A program made the translations under genes and the position numbers. DNA of 64,000 nt from Protopterus annectens (Eukaryota > Chordata > Ceratodontiformes > Protopteridae). Where the stretch lies: contig NC_056727.1 of the NCBI RefSeq assembly GCF_019279795.1, positions 1,214,118,577-1,214,182,576 of the forward strand, in the 5' to 3' direction. Position 1 is the first letter of the stretch. Each line of letters opens with the position of its first letter. The notes beneath the pieces were generated by a model. It did not search any database and was not told the origin of the DNA. It saw only the letters and a program-made list of their open reading frames with translations. Below, in pieces: positions 21,820 to 32,094 of this stretch.

Positions 21820-22727
21820 CTTTTTGACAGAAAATTTTGCATTTTGTGAAGAGAGAGATTTCTTGATACATCAATCAGGTAACCATCAGTCTTGGAACCC
21901 CTTTTATCATCCCAACTCCCAAGCAGATGTTGACAGCAGATGTCTCAGATTTTGCATGGGAAGAAGTTTCAAAGGCTTCAAAGATCTAGGAGTTTGGGCC
22001 GAACAAGACAAAAAGTATATAAAGAGCAAAAACATGATGGTGCTAATGTATGCTCTTCAAATTCTGCATTTTTTCAAACCCATAGCCACTAACTAGTGAC
22101 AGACAAAACCACTGTCAAGTAGTACATCATCTAATGTGTGTGTTGGGGGGAATCCTGTCCCGTCTCAGAGGTCAATCACTTTTCCTTGGAGACCAAATTG
22201 GTTTTTGAAACATTATTCTCATCTATTTTTAGATCTATGTCTTTCTATTTTGAAATTCTTACCTTGGAAACAGTTATTGCTATATATCTTAACCTTAGCC
22301 AAAAGAGTCTCTGACGTACAGGCCTTTGTGTGTTCACCTTTTTCTTTCTTAGTCTTGCATAAAGACATGGTTACCTACAGAACTAATCCTTCCCTTACGT
22401 CTAAAGTAGTCATAGATTTGTTTTTAAATCAATCAAACTTCTTTTCCAGTCCTCAGAATTAAGGAGAAAGAATCCTTCACTTGCTACAAGTCCAAAGACA
22501 AATAATTAGAAAGTCTGACCAACTTTTCATCTCCTATGAAGGAAAGAAGTTAGGTCTTCCAGTCATTAAAGCCATTTCCAGGTGGCTTTTTATTTCTTTT
22601 TGTTACTTATTAAATGGAAAAATTCCTCCAGGGACAAGTGAAAGCCCAATCCTCACTGTAGTGCAATCTCTGAGCTAATATATATAATATGCAGAGTGTG
22701 TGGTGGGTGGAGGGGTCTTGCCCTCTG
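21820..22727 (+). pseudogene. Plus-strand DIRS fragment (RNase H to recombinase)
   Basis: This is the only clear plus-strand DIRS coding relic. 21824-22096 has NSQADVDSRCLRFCMGRSF and a MVLMYALQILHFFKP stretch, matching RNase H (TPDASLIGWGELF; MRAVLLALQYFQD). 22136-22462 has LAKRVSDVQAF, the recombinase box I with its catalytic Arg, then HKDMVTYRTNPSLTSKVV. 22481-22678 continues with IRKSDQLFISYEGKKLGLPV. The region linking RNase H to recombinase is missing, so it is internally deleted. An A-tract (22729-22748) separates it from DIRS-1. Confidence 0.7.
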
Positions 22728-23053
22728 CAAAAAAAAAAAAAAAAAAAAGTTATGTACTCACCATAACGTTCCATGTGTGTTGTCCATCTTTGCCTTCATT
22801 CTCACTAGGTTGGGTTCGGATCCATCTCGGCTTTTATTTTCAAGCTCGAGGTGTCCTGCTAGCTCGTAGTTAAACCCCTATCCCAGCCTGCACTAGAACC
22901 ATCTCCAGAGCATTTGCCCCAATAAAAAAGGCTATAAGTAATTCAATGCAGTAACTACAGGCTAATGAAGGAGGACAGAAGCCAATGGAAATTCAACTGA
23001 ATAGACTCTGTCTTCTAGGAGTCAAGAAAAGGAGGGGGAAGGAGGGTGGGATG

Positions 23054-23158
23054 CAAGAATGAAGGTGAAGATGGACAACACACATGGAATGTTATGGTGA
23101 GTACATAACTTCTTTATGTGATGTTGTCCTATCTTGCCTTCATTCTTACTAGGTTGGG
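23054..23158. repeat. DIRS-1 internal complementary region
   Basis: 23054-23109 is the reverse complement of the left outer end (GTTATGTACTCACCATAAC at 22749-22767 versus GTTATGGTGAGTACATAAC at 23091-23109). 23110-23158 is the reverse complement of the right outer end (ATGTGATGTTGTCCT against AGGACAACATCACAT at 28602-28616). In DIRS elements such a region templates joining of the two ends into a circle. Confidence 0.85.
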
Positions 23159-23179
23159 ATAGTGTCCTAAGCACTTAAG

Positions 23180-23414
23180 AGTCCCGGGTGGTTCAAGGGA
23201 GAATATTCTTCAGAATAGTGGAAACAAAAGAGGCCCTATTCCTGGAGGCTAAATCGACTTTGCAACGAGTGATGAATGTATGTGGTTTAGCCCACGTTGC
23301 TGCTGCACAAATGGTATCAATTGGTAATTTAGCCAGAAAAGCCGAGGAGGTTGCAATGGCCCTTATAGAATGGGATTCAATTCTTCTTGGAAGTACCTTG
23401 TTTTGAGACATATA

Positions 23415-23467
<53 letters not shown>

Positions 23468-24290
23468 ACATGTATATATATATATATATATATGTTATGC
23501 AGTCTGAAAGCCACTTAGGAAGTGTAACCTTAGAGACAGGAAATCCTTTCTTTGAGTCTGAAAAGGAAATGAATAACTGATCAGATTTTCTGAATTCCTC
23601 AATTCTGCTTAAGTAAGAATGCAATTGTATATGTACATCCAGTTGATGTAACATGTATTCTGCTTTGTTTTCGTAATTTGGGGGAAAAAAATGGTAATTC
23701 TATGGTTTGGTTCAGATTTGCGTCTGAGGTTACCTTGGACAAAATGGAGGGGTTTGTTCATAAGGAAACCCTGTCTTTATGGAAAAGTAAGTATGTGGCT
23801 TTAATTGGCAAGGCTTGTAACTCTGACACCCTTCTATACCTGAGGTAAGTTTATCAAGAAATTTGTTTTCCAGGTCAAGAATTTCAATTTGCAAGAGGAT
23901 GCTGGCTCGAAAGATGTGGGAAAGGACAAAATTAAAGTCCCATGGTGCTGGAGGGCCTCTGATAAGGGTACCATAACAGGAAGATACCCTCAAGAAAAGT
24001 GAGATATTTTGGAACCAGAGTCTCCGAAATGAAAATTGGAGATCGCTGCTACATGAACTCTGAAAGTAGCTGCAGCAGCACCATCACTGAATAGTTTTGT
24101 CAGACAATCTAGTATGGAACTGATTGCAGCAAAAAAGGTTCTATATTATTATGAGCAGCCCATAAGGAAGATCTTTTCCATTTGCTTTTAAATATTTTCC
24201 TTGTTGAAGCCTTATGAGAAGATATCAGAATGTGTTTGACTGGAGAGGAGAGGTTTGGAAACCTGGCTATGGCTGGAATCAACTTTTTAT
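23180..24290 (-). pseudogene. DIRS-1 tyrosine recombinase pseudogene
   Basis: The enzyme would integrate the circular DNA by strand exchange. 24109-24290 holds the N-terminal part (KHILISSHKASTRKIFKSKW); 23730-23993 the middle; 23193-23654 the catalytic half, with ESHSIRAIATSSAF (HxxR box), AAATWAKPHTFITRCKVD (Trp, and Cys where other copies have the nucleophilic Tyr: HYKVD). A (TA)n microsatellite at 23411-23492 has expanded inside the gene. Loss of the Tyr and the repeat expansion make it inactive. Confidence 0.85.
23409..23494. repeat. (TA)n microsatellite inside a recombinase pseudogene
   Basis: About 40 TA units with small interruptions. It lies between the segments encoding LPKWLSDCITY and the HxxR box of DIRS-1. 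Confidence 0.95.
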
Positions 24291-24775
24291 GTGGTAGTAC
24301 GCATCCTGGAGATCTAGCAAGCACATCCAATCATCTTTTCCCAGGAATGGGAGTATCAACTGCAGTGTCACCATCCAGAACTTGGTGTTTTTTTACTGAT
24401 TTATTTAGAATGCTGAGATCTAATATTGGTCTCAAGTCCCCTGTTTTCTTTGGAACTAAAAAGAATCTTGAGTAAGTCCCGGATCCTACTTGGTCTGTGG
24501 GGACTTTCTGGATGACTCTTTTGTCTAGCAACTTTTGAATTTCTAGAGTTACTTATTCCTTTTGACTGGGTGAAACGTCTGGAACTTTTCTGACCCGAGG
24601 GACTGGAAGAGAAAAAGGTAGGTTGTAACCCCTGGATATGATGCTTTGTACCCATTTTTCTTTTGTCAGAATATGCCAGGCTTCTGGGTACAAAGATAAG
24701 CGACCCCCGACTGCCTCCAGAGCTGAACAGTTGGGCCTCCATTCAGGAGCACTGTAGGGGCTTGCCAAAGAAAGA
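24291..24775 (-). pseudogene. DIRS-1 truncated reverse transcriptase
   Basis: Minus frames encode the RT N-terminus: RVIQKVPTDQVGSGTYSRFF, LVPKKTGDLRPILDLSILNK, and the start of the palm. The sequence then jumps at about 24290 to recombinase, so YLDD and RNase H are deleted. The upstream part, EAVGGRLSLYPEAWHILTKE, matches the pre-RT region of DIRS-4. Confidence 0.85.
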
Positions 24776-26977
24776 TTCTCTGTTGCCCTGATTTTGCAGA
24801 CCCCCCTCTGCCATGAGGTTGACGTCTTCCATTAGTACTTCCCCCTCTGCCTCTGGGAGAAGACTCACTACGCGTGCCCTGAAAAGATCTGAGATTTTCG
24901 GAACCACATTTTAACACTACCTGTCTGACCTTTAGGATCAGGTCTAGTAGGGAAGGAAAAACTAACTCCTATGGCAGAGTTTTTCCTTCCTGTTCACACC
25001 TGGTGAGACTGTCCTTTCCTTTACGCTCGAACAAGGACGAGCCATCAAACGGGGCACTTATACAGGAAGACTTAAAGGGTTCGCAAAGTCACATCAGCGC
25101 ATCCAGGAATGTCTCCTTAAGGAGATTCTGGAAACTGTAGCTCTACTCGCTCTATCGGATGCATATGAGGTGAGTCTCATGGAGGAGTTGACAATAGACA
25201 TTAAGGTAGAAAGCTCAGAAGATACTTTATTTGCAACCCCTTCAAGTAATGAACCTTGGAGGGCATCTCCTAAGCTCCTTCAGGAAATCCCTTTGCAGTC
25301 TTGTAAAATGAGTGAGGTAGTGTCACGATCTAAGGGAAAAGGCAACTGAAGAAAAAACACACTTTCCATACCTGTCCATTGTTTGAAATTCCCTATTCGG
25401 TGGATGGACAGATAAAGAGTTCCTACTTGGTGGCTAACACCACAACCATAGCCTCTACTGGGACTCCCAAGACCTTATCTGAGAGGGATGTAATAAATTT
25501 GCTGGCCTCTTAGGAACAGGTTCCACTGAATCTGGAGACTCCCACTCCTTTTGAGAAACTAGATCCATAAGTTCATCGAAAGGCAGAGACACCCAAGAGG
25601 TGGAAGAGTGAGATCCAAAGGCCTTCAGGTAAACGGACTTCTCAGCAGAAGGGGTGGTGGACTTCCAGCTGCCACTTTAAGAATTTCCAGGATGTCTCCA
25701 AAGGAGACATCAGAAGGCAACAGTGGGAACCCTTCAGCTTCATTGAGATCCGTGTCAGAAGTGACGGACTCCTCTGGGGAGTCTAAGTGCTTCCTCTTGC
25801 ACAGTCTCTTCTGAGGGACATACTCAGAAGGATGCTCTGGGGAGGTTTTGGAAGAATGGGGGGTGCGCCCTGTGGGGCATCCTGAGGCCTAGGATCTCTA
25901 CGTCCCTGTGGATGCAAGGGTAGAGAGGCAAAAAAACGGTGCTTTAGAGGAAGGAATATCCAGAGATGACTGTGGAACTGTCTGGAGACAGCACTCTCCT
26001 CATTACCTCAAAAGCCCTACATCCCTGATCTGAAGAAATCCCTGGATCTGAGAAAACTGAGGGACCCCCCCCCCGGAACCAAGAACAATGGACCAGAGGC
26101 TGAGGTAGGAGCGAAATAACCTAGCCAAGGCCCCGAGAGGCAATAATGGATCCGACAACTGTCCGATCCAACTCACCCCCCCAGACCTGACTGGAGAGTG
26201 TCAGCTCCTAGAGTCCTCCTGCTCCAATGGAGCAGAGGACATCCAAGCCATGGTTGGATCCGAAGAACCTGAGTTAGGTCTCAGACCTGATAGTTCCACA
26301 AGCACAAGCTACGGATCTTCCAACTCCAAAACCAAGGGTTGGATCGGATGAGGAATCGGAGCAGAAGAGGATGACGTTGTATGATCCAAAGCCCTTGGGG
26401 TCAGATCCAACAATAACTTGGCCAGAGTATTTAACAGCCTTTGCCCCATTCAATCCACATCATCATCTGACAGACTTCTAGAAGACTGAGTCAAGGAAGT
26501 GGGAGAGTTAGACCTATGTAAAATTGGAGATCTAAGTGTAGGGGAGACCGGTTCTGTAGCTCAAACTGAACAGGCACCGAGATAGAAGGTGCAGGAGCAG
26601 AAGAATCTTTATCAAATCCGATAAGCTTTGGATCCAAGGAGGAATCTTTGTGAATCTTTTTTGAAGGCTCCAATAAAGAGGCTGAGGAAGATCTATTCCC
26701 AGATTTATCAGACTTAGTGGAGGTAGACTTGTGTGATTCAGGTGAGCCCAGACTTTCTTCCAGTGCCTCTGAGAAGGGTTTTTTTAAAAGTCCTTTTAGG
26801 AGGAGTATTTTTTCCTTTCCAGGAGGGCTCTATGACAAAGCGTAACAGAGCACGACTCCTGGAGATGGACAGCCCCCAAGACAATAAACACAGTGTGTGT
26901 TTATCACTCAGGGGTATTTTCTTTGCACATTGCTCGCATTTTTTAAAGCCCAATGGTTTAGAATCCTTACCAGACAT
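24776..26977 (-). pseudogene. DIRS-1 Gag pseudogene
   Basis: The start codon at 26977 opens SGKDSKPLGFKKCEQCAKKI, then HTLCLLSWGLSI, the degenerate Cys module of DIRS Gag (C-x2-C, then C; the second C-x2-C is broken). The rest is a Pro/Ser-rich acidic protein with many frame changes; the part near 24900-25200 matches DIRS-4 Gag/RT junction. I assign it by position and by the N-terminal module. Confidence 0.7.
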
Positions 26978-27321
26978 TTTTACCAAGAAAAGCACTGACA
27001 GAATAGAAACTTTTTTTTTTTACAGTAGTAACATAGGAAAGATAAACCCTCTAACTTAAATGGATGAAGCTGTTCAAGAAAGGGAAAAACACAGAAGAGA
27101 AAGGGAACGAGACAGCCCTCTAAATTAAATGGACTCTGTCAAAACCCAATGAAAAACTAAGAGAAAAAATTCCTCTAACTAAAACAGGCTAAGTTACAGC
27201 TCTGTAACTTAAACTGTAACAGTAAACTATTAAACAATATAGTGTAATAAATGGCTGAAAGAAACACCAAACAGGAATGGCAGGGCCGAGTAGAAAAACT
27301 GCTATTTGTTTTATGAAGCGC

Positions 27322-27355
27322 TTTTCGTTTGCTGTTCAAAGCAAACTTCTTCAGA
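27322..27355 (-). ncRNA. Hammerhead-ribozyme-like core, left arm
   Basis: On the minus strand, CTGAAGA (27354-27348) and GAAA (27326-27323) flank a perfect 6-bp stem II, GTTTGC with GCAAAC, and an 8-base loop. The better stem than in the right arm suggests this copy keeps the ancestral form. Confidence 0.45.
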
Positions 27356-27689
27356 TACAAATACGTCTAATACTAAGTAGCTAATAAAAAGGATAAAACT
27401 CATGTCATGTGGTTGACTAAACCAATCCTAACCCACAATTTAAAACACAACCTCCCTCTCTTAAAGGACACTGCTACTGAAGCCTGATAAACAGAATAAT
27501 GCTTAATGAAAATCAACAGTAAACAGTAATAGCTTCTACAACACATAACAGTTACTGTGCAAAATAAAACTTAGTTAAAAGCCTCTATTAAACATGTGCA
27601 GAGCTCGAGAAATAATACTACTACTAATTAAAGTAACTACAATGGAAAAGAAGACCAGTTGATGGACCCTCTTATCTTTGTAAGCTCTT

Positions 27690-27900
27690 CAATTTCAAGA
27701 TGCAGTTAATGGAGCAGGTTTCATTTAAACCTGGAAAATTTTAAGCATTTAAATTAATTTGCCAAAGCAATTCTAATTCCTCTAATTGTAGAGGCAAAGG
27801 ACCACCCCTTATGTCAATGGGTACTTGGTCTATAACCATATATTTGAATTTATGTTCTTTATATACCAAAGTGTGTTTCAACAGAGCATTTTCAATTTGC
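27690..27900 (-). pseudogene. Penelope-like protein C-terminal fragment
   Basis: The minus strand encodes LVYKEHKFKYMVIDQVPI, then RGGPLPLQLEELELLWQINL and, after one stop-bearing codon pair, FPGLNETCSIN. This matches the extreme C-terminus of Penelope-like proteins, after the GIY-YIG endonuclease, where an E..W...L.T..P.GLNE pattern is usual. The rest of the gene is absent. Confidence 0.7.
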
Positions 27901-28097
27901 AAATTAATTTAAATGCTTACAATTTACTGTTTACTGTTGATTTTTATTAAGCAGTATTCCATTTATCAGGCTTAAGTAGCAGTGTCCTTTAAGAGAGGGA
28001 GGTTGTGTTTTAAATTGTGGGTTATGATTGGTTTAGTCAACCACATGACATGAGTTTTATCCTTTTTATTAGATACTTTGTATCCGATGTATTTATA

Positions 28098-28131
28098 TCT
28101 GAAGAAGTTTGTTTTGAAGAGCAAATGAAAA
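28098..28131 (+). ncRNA. Hammerhead-ribozyme-like core, right arm
   Basis: CTGAAGA (28099-28105) and GAAA (28127-28130) flank a potential stem II (GTTTG/CAAAT). Penelope-like elements are known to carry hammerhead ribozymes in their terminal repeats. One extra A follows the CTGAAGA core in all copies here, and stem III is not evident, so activity is uncertain. Confidence 0.4.
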
Positions 28132-28616
28132 GCGCTTCATAAAATAAATAGCAGTTTTTCTACTCAGCCCTGCTGTTCCTGTTTGGTGTTTCTTTCAGCT
28201 GTTTTTGTGGCCATTAGTTTCCCTAATATAGTGTAATAACGCCAGTCAGGGAATTAACAAGCCCAAACAAAAGACAGCCAAATGCAAAACACCAACACAA
28301 TAGCGAGAATGGATAGCTAGTCATACATACAATTTAAGTAAAAGCCAAAGATTTTATTTACGCTTCGAAAAATTAGCTAATAGCAACAAAAAACAGGTAA
28401 AGAGAAACTGATACTTATCCAGAGCTAACAGATGAACACCCAAACTTGTTTAGCGGCAAACAAGATCTGGAGATGGTTCTAGTGTATGCTGGGAAAGGGG
28501 TTTAGCCACAAGCTAGCAGGAGATCTCGATCTTGAAAATAAAGGCTGAGACGGATCCCAGGATTGGATCCAAACCCAACCTAGTATTAATGAAGGTGAGA
28601 CAGGACAACATCACAT

Positions 28617-28968
28617 CATAGAGTCACAGGTGTGTAGTAGGCTAATAGCCCTGGAGGCTTTACAAGCCTAGCCCATAGGATTACCCTGGCATCTTGCCAC
28701 CCGACCCAAGTTCCCAGTGCCTCTGTTGAGTAAAGCCACTGAGTGATCCCTCGGGTAAATTTTCTATTTCCCATCCACTCATCAATATTTCTCTTGAAGA
28801 GGGCCAGTGAGGTGCTCTGCTTGACATGACTGGGAAGTCTATTCCATAGCATGGGCAGTATCTGGGTTATGAACCTTTCCCCCCAGCATGTTCTGTTGAT
28901 TGCGGTAATCAGGTTGAGGTCTCTGGAGCATGCGGTGTAAAAGGATTGGGATTTCTTTAGATGTTAAC
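28617..28968 (-). mobile_element. LINE-C: short 3' fragment of the CR1/L2-group LINE
   Basis: The minus strand encodes MLWNRLPSHVKQSTSLALFK then RNIDEWMGNRKFTRGITQWL (28852-28730), the C-terminus of the same protein as LINE-A and LINE-B. The 3' untranslated part has GGGCTATTAGCCTACTACAC and a TATGA end at about 28617. It is 5'-truncated at about 28968, where it abuts DIRS-3 RT sequence. Confidence 0.85.
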
Positions 28969-31596
28969 ATTTCTTTTTTGAAGGAGGTCTTGCACCTCAA
29001 TGCAGGCTAACTCCCTCTGGCAGGGTGGAACATCTGGGAGCATTTTTTCAAATTGGACGAGGCTGGATAAAGGGAATAAAATAACCCCTGGAAATGATTC
29101 TTGGCACCCACTGATCAGACTTGATACTGGTCCAGGAAAGTGGGTGCAAGGAGAGACTACCCCCGACTGCTTCCAGGGCAGGACAGCCGGGCAGAGCTTC
29201 AGGAATGCTGGAAGGGCTTCTCAGAGAAGGGTTCTCGGGAGCCGTGGTTCTGTGGACCCCCTCTGCCCCTAGGGCGGCATCTACCATTGTATCCCCTGCC
29301 CCGGCTTGTGGAACAGAATTCCTGGGGAGCATCTTGAAAGGAAGACAGAGTCCTCTGGAACCATAGTTTCTTACTTTCCCTCTGTGTCTTGGAGGAGGAC
29401 TGTTGGGAAGTAGAAAATTTGATCTCAACAGCGAGAAGAGTCTTACCTTCCTGCTCATTACAGATTAAGGTTTCCTTAGCAGATGGATGAAACAAAGGGT
29501 AACCATCAAAGGGGGCATTGGTAAAGAATGCCTAGAAGGGTTCCACAAACCTGCAAAGGCAAAGCCAGTTATGTTGTCAAATGGCAATACCAGTGTCATA
29601 TGCTCTAGTGGTGGCCACCATCAAACTTGAGATCAACCTCATCGATGCATTAGCCAGGGAAGTAAGAGTAGAGAGCTTTGGAGAGACTAGTTTAAGACTC
29701 ACCAGAGGCAACAACTCTAAGGGAAGTGGTAAGCTCCCAGAGCAAATCCCTCTGAAGCTGGGTAAAATGGGCTAAATAATTGGTTGCTCTCAGTGCGAAA
29801 GTAGCTGAGGCAAAACCCTGCTTCCTAAAACAGTCCATCACCCGGGACTCCCTGTTCGGAGGATGGACCGAGGAGCTTTGCTCCGCTAGCTCTTTCTTAG
29901 TAGCAGCAGGCACCACAATAGCACTGACGGAAATTCCTTTACTCCAAAAGGTTCTGCCTTTGAGGGGGGCTGAGGAATTTATCAGCACTCTTGGGCACTG
30001 GTTCCACCATGTCCGGTTCCTTCCAAGCCCTGTTGGCGATAAGATCCACCAGCTCATCAGCAGAGGGTGAACTCAGAAAGAAGATGGGCCCATCCCAAAG
30101 GCCTTCAGGAACACAGACTCCTCCGTAGATGGGGATGGCGAAGACCACCCACATCTCTGCTTAAGAACTTTGAGGATATCCTCAAAGGAGACCTCCTCGG
30201 GCGGGAGTCTGGGGGACCAGTCTCCCTCCTCGAACTCCGTGTCCTGAGTGAGGGACTCTCTGGGGGAGTCCAAGCCCCTCCTCTTGCACAATCTCTTCCG
30301 AGGGAGCTTCTCTACAGTGGGCTTAGGGGAGGACTCTGAAGAGACGGGTACCCCAATTGGGGCAGTGCCCATCTGTAGGCGCTCTCGAAGGGCTGACCCT
30401 GGACGGATGATGAGGCCTCAGTACCCAAAACCAAAGAAGGGCTGGGGAGGACCTAGAGAAGGAGAGGTAACTGCCAGGCTGAAAAGGTCCTCTCTATGGC
30501 CCATAAGGGCGAAGGTCTGGATGAAACACCTCGCCCCTCCCCGGTGACCAGGGCCACTTGGGAAGGGTTCCCAATGCAGCACTGATGCCTCCTGATGATA
30601 TTGGCCCAGAGTTGTCCAGTGCTGAAGCCCCCAGGGAAAGGGAACAGTCCAAAAGTTCCAGTCCCGAACCCACCCCCAACGAACTTACACCGACCCCTCA
30701 GGGGCGAGGCATGCCCTGATCCAAGGGCAGCGTATCACAGCCAACCTGGGACCCAGATGGAGTCGAGAAAGGAAGAATATCCGACCCAGTCATTCTTTCG
30801 TTGGAATTTCCCTGGTCTGGATATTCCAAACCCTTTCAGAATGTAAGAGGAGAATGGAGTTCTGTTGAAGGGGAAGGTCCCCTAACTGGTAGGGCAGGGG
30901 ATGGAAGCAAGCCCAATTCAATTTGAGCCTTGAGAAAGCTCATCATCCTACCCATGTCTGAGGGGAGAAGATTTCGGAGAACCTGGATGAAGCTGAGGAA
31001 TGACCTGACATAGCAGGAGATCCAAACTGAAGCCTTGTGGAGCCGGGAAGGAGATCTGCTTCTACGAACCAGAATGGACTGCCTAGGCTGGATACTGAAA
31101 ATAATTACAGGATCCAGCAGGTCTATCGGATCAGACGATCTGGTAGGATCCGGAGACTTGAAGGGAGCGTCCAATGGATCCAATAAGCTGGTCGGATTCA
31201 GGGATGGCTTGCATCCAATTGGATCCGAAGACCTCTACTCCAAGGAAGTCTTGATCAGACAGTCTGATCTGAGGCTCTCAGAATGGTAGATCTCGGATCT
31301 GGAACCTAAGGGGCTGGGCTCGGCTCAAGGGTTCTGAAATCCGAGAGCCACGGCTTCTTAGAGTGAGAAGAGGAAGAAGAGGACTTCCCTGAAGAGAGAT
31401 GAGGCCTCTTCTTAGGCTCCTGAGAGGGCTTAGAAGGGGAGTCCGAGGGCAAAAGACTGCCCTAAGCAAGCCCTTCAGGAGTAGTTTATTACATTGCTCC
31501 ACAAGGGCCCTGGGGTTGAATGCAGCACACATGTTGCATTCACCCTCCAGGTGGGCCACTCCTAAGCAATAAAGGCACTCCCCATGCGAATCGGAA
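28969..31596 (-). mobile_element. DIRS-3, left piece: RT N-terminus and Gag, interrupted by DIRS-2
   Basis: The left edge (GAAGGAGGTCTTGCACCTCA) matches DIRS-6 near 56728, within the RT N-terminus; the remainder of RT, RNase H and recombinase is missing, replaced by LINE-C and DIRS-1. Gag continues to 31596, where DIRS-2 begins, and resumes at 37290. It belongs to the same family as DIRS-6 by Gag and terminal-repeat match. Confidence 0.82.
29040..31596 (-). pseudogene. DIRS-3 Gag (main part) pseudogene
   Basis: Structural protein of the element. Next to the DIRS-2 junction, 31591-31500 encodes HGECLYCLGVAHLEGECNMC, the second half of the Cys/His module, then AAFNPRALVEQCNKLLLKG. Further on are a Ser/Pro-rich middle, an acidic segment (TQDTEFEEGDWSPRLPPEEV at about 30260-30170), and a DELVDLIANRAWKEPDMVEP block at 30045-29985 region. 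The first 19 or so codons lie at 37348-37290 beyond DIRS-2. Multiple frameshifts. Confidence 0.75.
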
Positions 31597-31958
31597 AGTA
31601 CAGTTGTGTACACTTACCATAAATGTAGATGTTCAAGTGTATTCACTGTTGCAGTCAATCACATTTGGGTTATCTGCCTGCAGGTAGCCCTCAGCCAGCC
31701 TGAAAACCAGAGTCTTTGGATTTGTGCGTCGGATGCTGGCCCCTTCTTCCAGGACGTCAGGGGTATAAAACAAGCAGCAGACGCCATTACATCAGTTTTT
31801 CTTGCCCCAGATGTCAGGTGCCCCCACAATAGGAAGCAATTACATGGTATGGAGCACCCCCAGCAAAAAGCAAATACATATGATATAACACATGCCAAAC
31901 AAGGAGGAAAGGTAAAAGTCAAGAGAAGCCAGGGGGTTGGAGGGAGGGTAACCAGGAC

Positions 31959-32065
31959 TGCAACAGTGAATACACTCGAAGATCTACATTTATGGTAAGT
32001 GTACACAACTGTACTATGTTCTTCATGTTTCACTGTTGCAGTCATCACATTTGGGTTGATTCCCA
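31959..32065. repeat. DIRS-2 internal complementary region
   Basis: 31959-32015 (GCAACAGTGAATACACTC ... GTGTACACAACTGTACT) is the reverse complement of the left outer end at 31597-31655. 32016-32065 (ATGTTCTTCATGTTTCACTG) is the reverse complement of the right outer end at 37240-37289. The two blocks are contiguous, as joined ends would be. Confidence 0.9.
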
Positions 32066-32094
32066 AAGCTAAGAAAGGGTGGAGGTAGTTAAAG

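Larger units (their letters stand above)
27236..28239 (-). mobile_element. Penelope-like element with inverted arms and 15-bp target duplication
   Basis: A perfect 15-bp direct repeat AATATAGTGTAATAA lies at 27236-27250 and 28225-28239. Between them, the left arm (27251-27584) and right arm (about 27897-28224) are inverted copies of each other. The middle encodes, on the minus strand, the end of a Penelope-type protein. Inverted partial terminal repeats flanking a 5'-truncated body are typical of Penelope-like insertions. It sits in the DIRS-1 leader. Confidence 0.82.
22749..28616 (-). mobile_element. DIRS-1: DIRS retrotransposon with internal deletion
   Basis: Left terminal repeat 22749 to about 22916 and right terminal repeat about 28475-28616 are inverted copies (shared blocks GGTTGGGTTCGGATCC-like, TTATTTTCAAG, CTAGAACCATCTCCAGA). 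An internal complementary region at 23054-23158 matches both outer ends. Minus-strand order is Gag, truncated RT, recombinase. Relative to DIRS-4 about 1.4 kb covering RT palm and RNase H is missing at about 24290. A Penelope-like element is inserted in the 5' leader (27236-28239). The right end meets the 3' tail of LINE-C. Confidence 0.88.

Noticed and set aside
22747-23160. Inverted repeats about 300 bp apart as a separate MITE
   Set aside because: They are the left end and complementary region of DIRS-1; the same layout recurs in every long DIRS copy.
31985-32005. GTAAGT as evidence of a host exon boundary
   Set aside because: It belongs to the DIRS terminal sequence and is repeated in all copies; no host coding sequence adjoins it.
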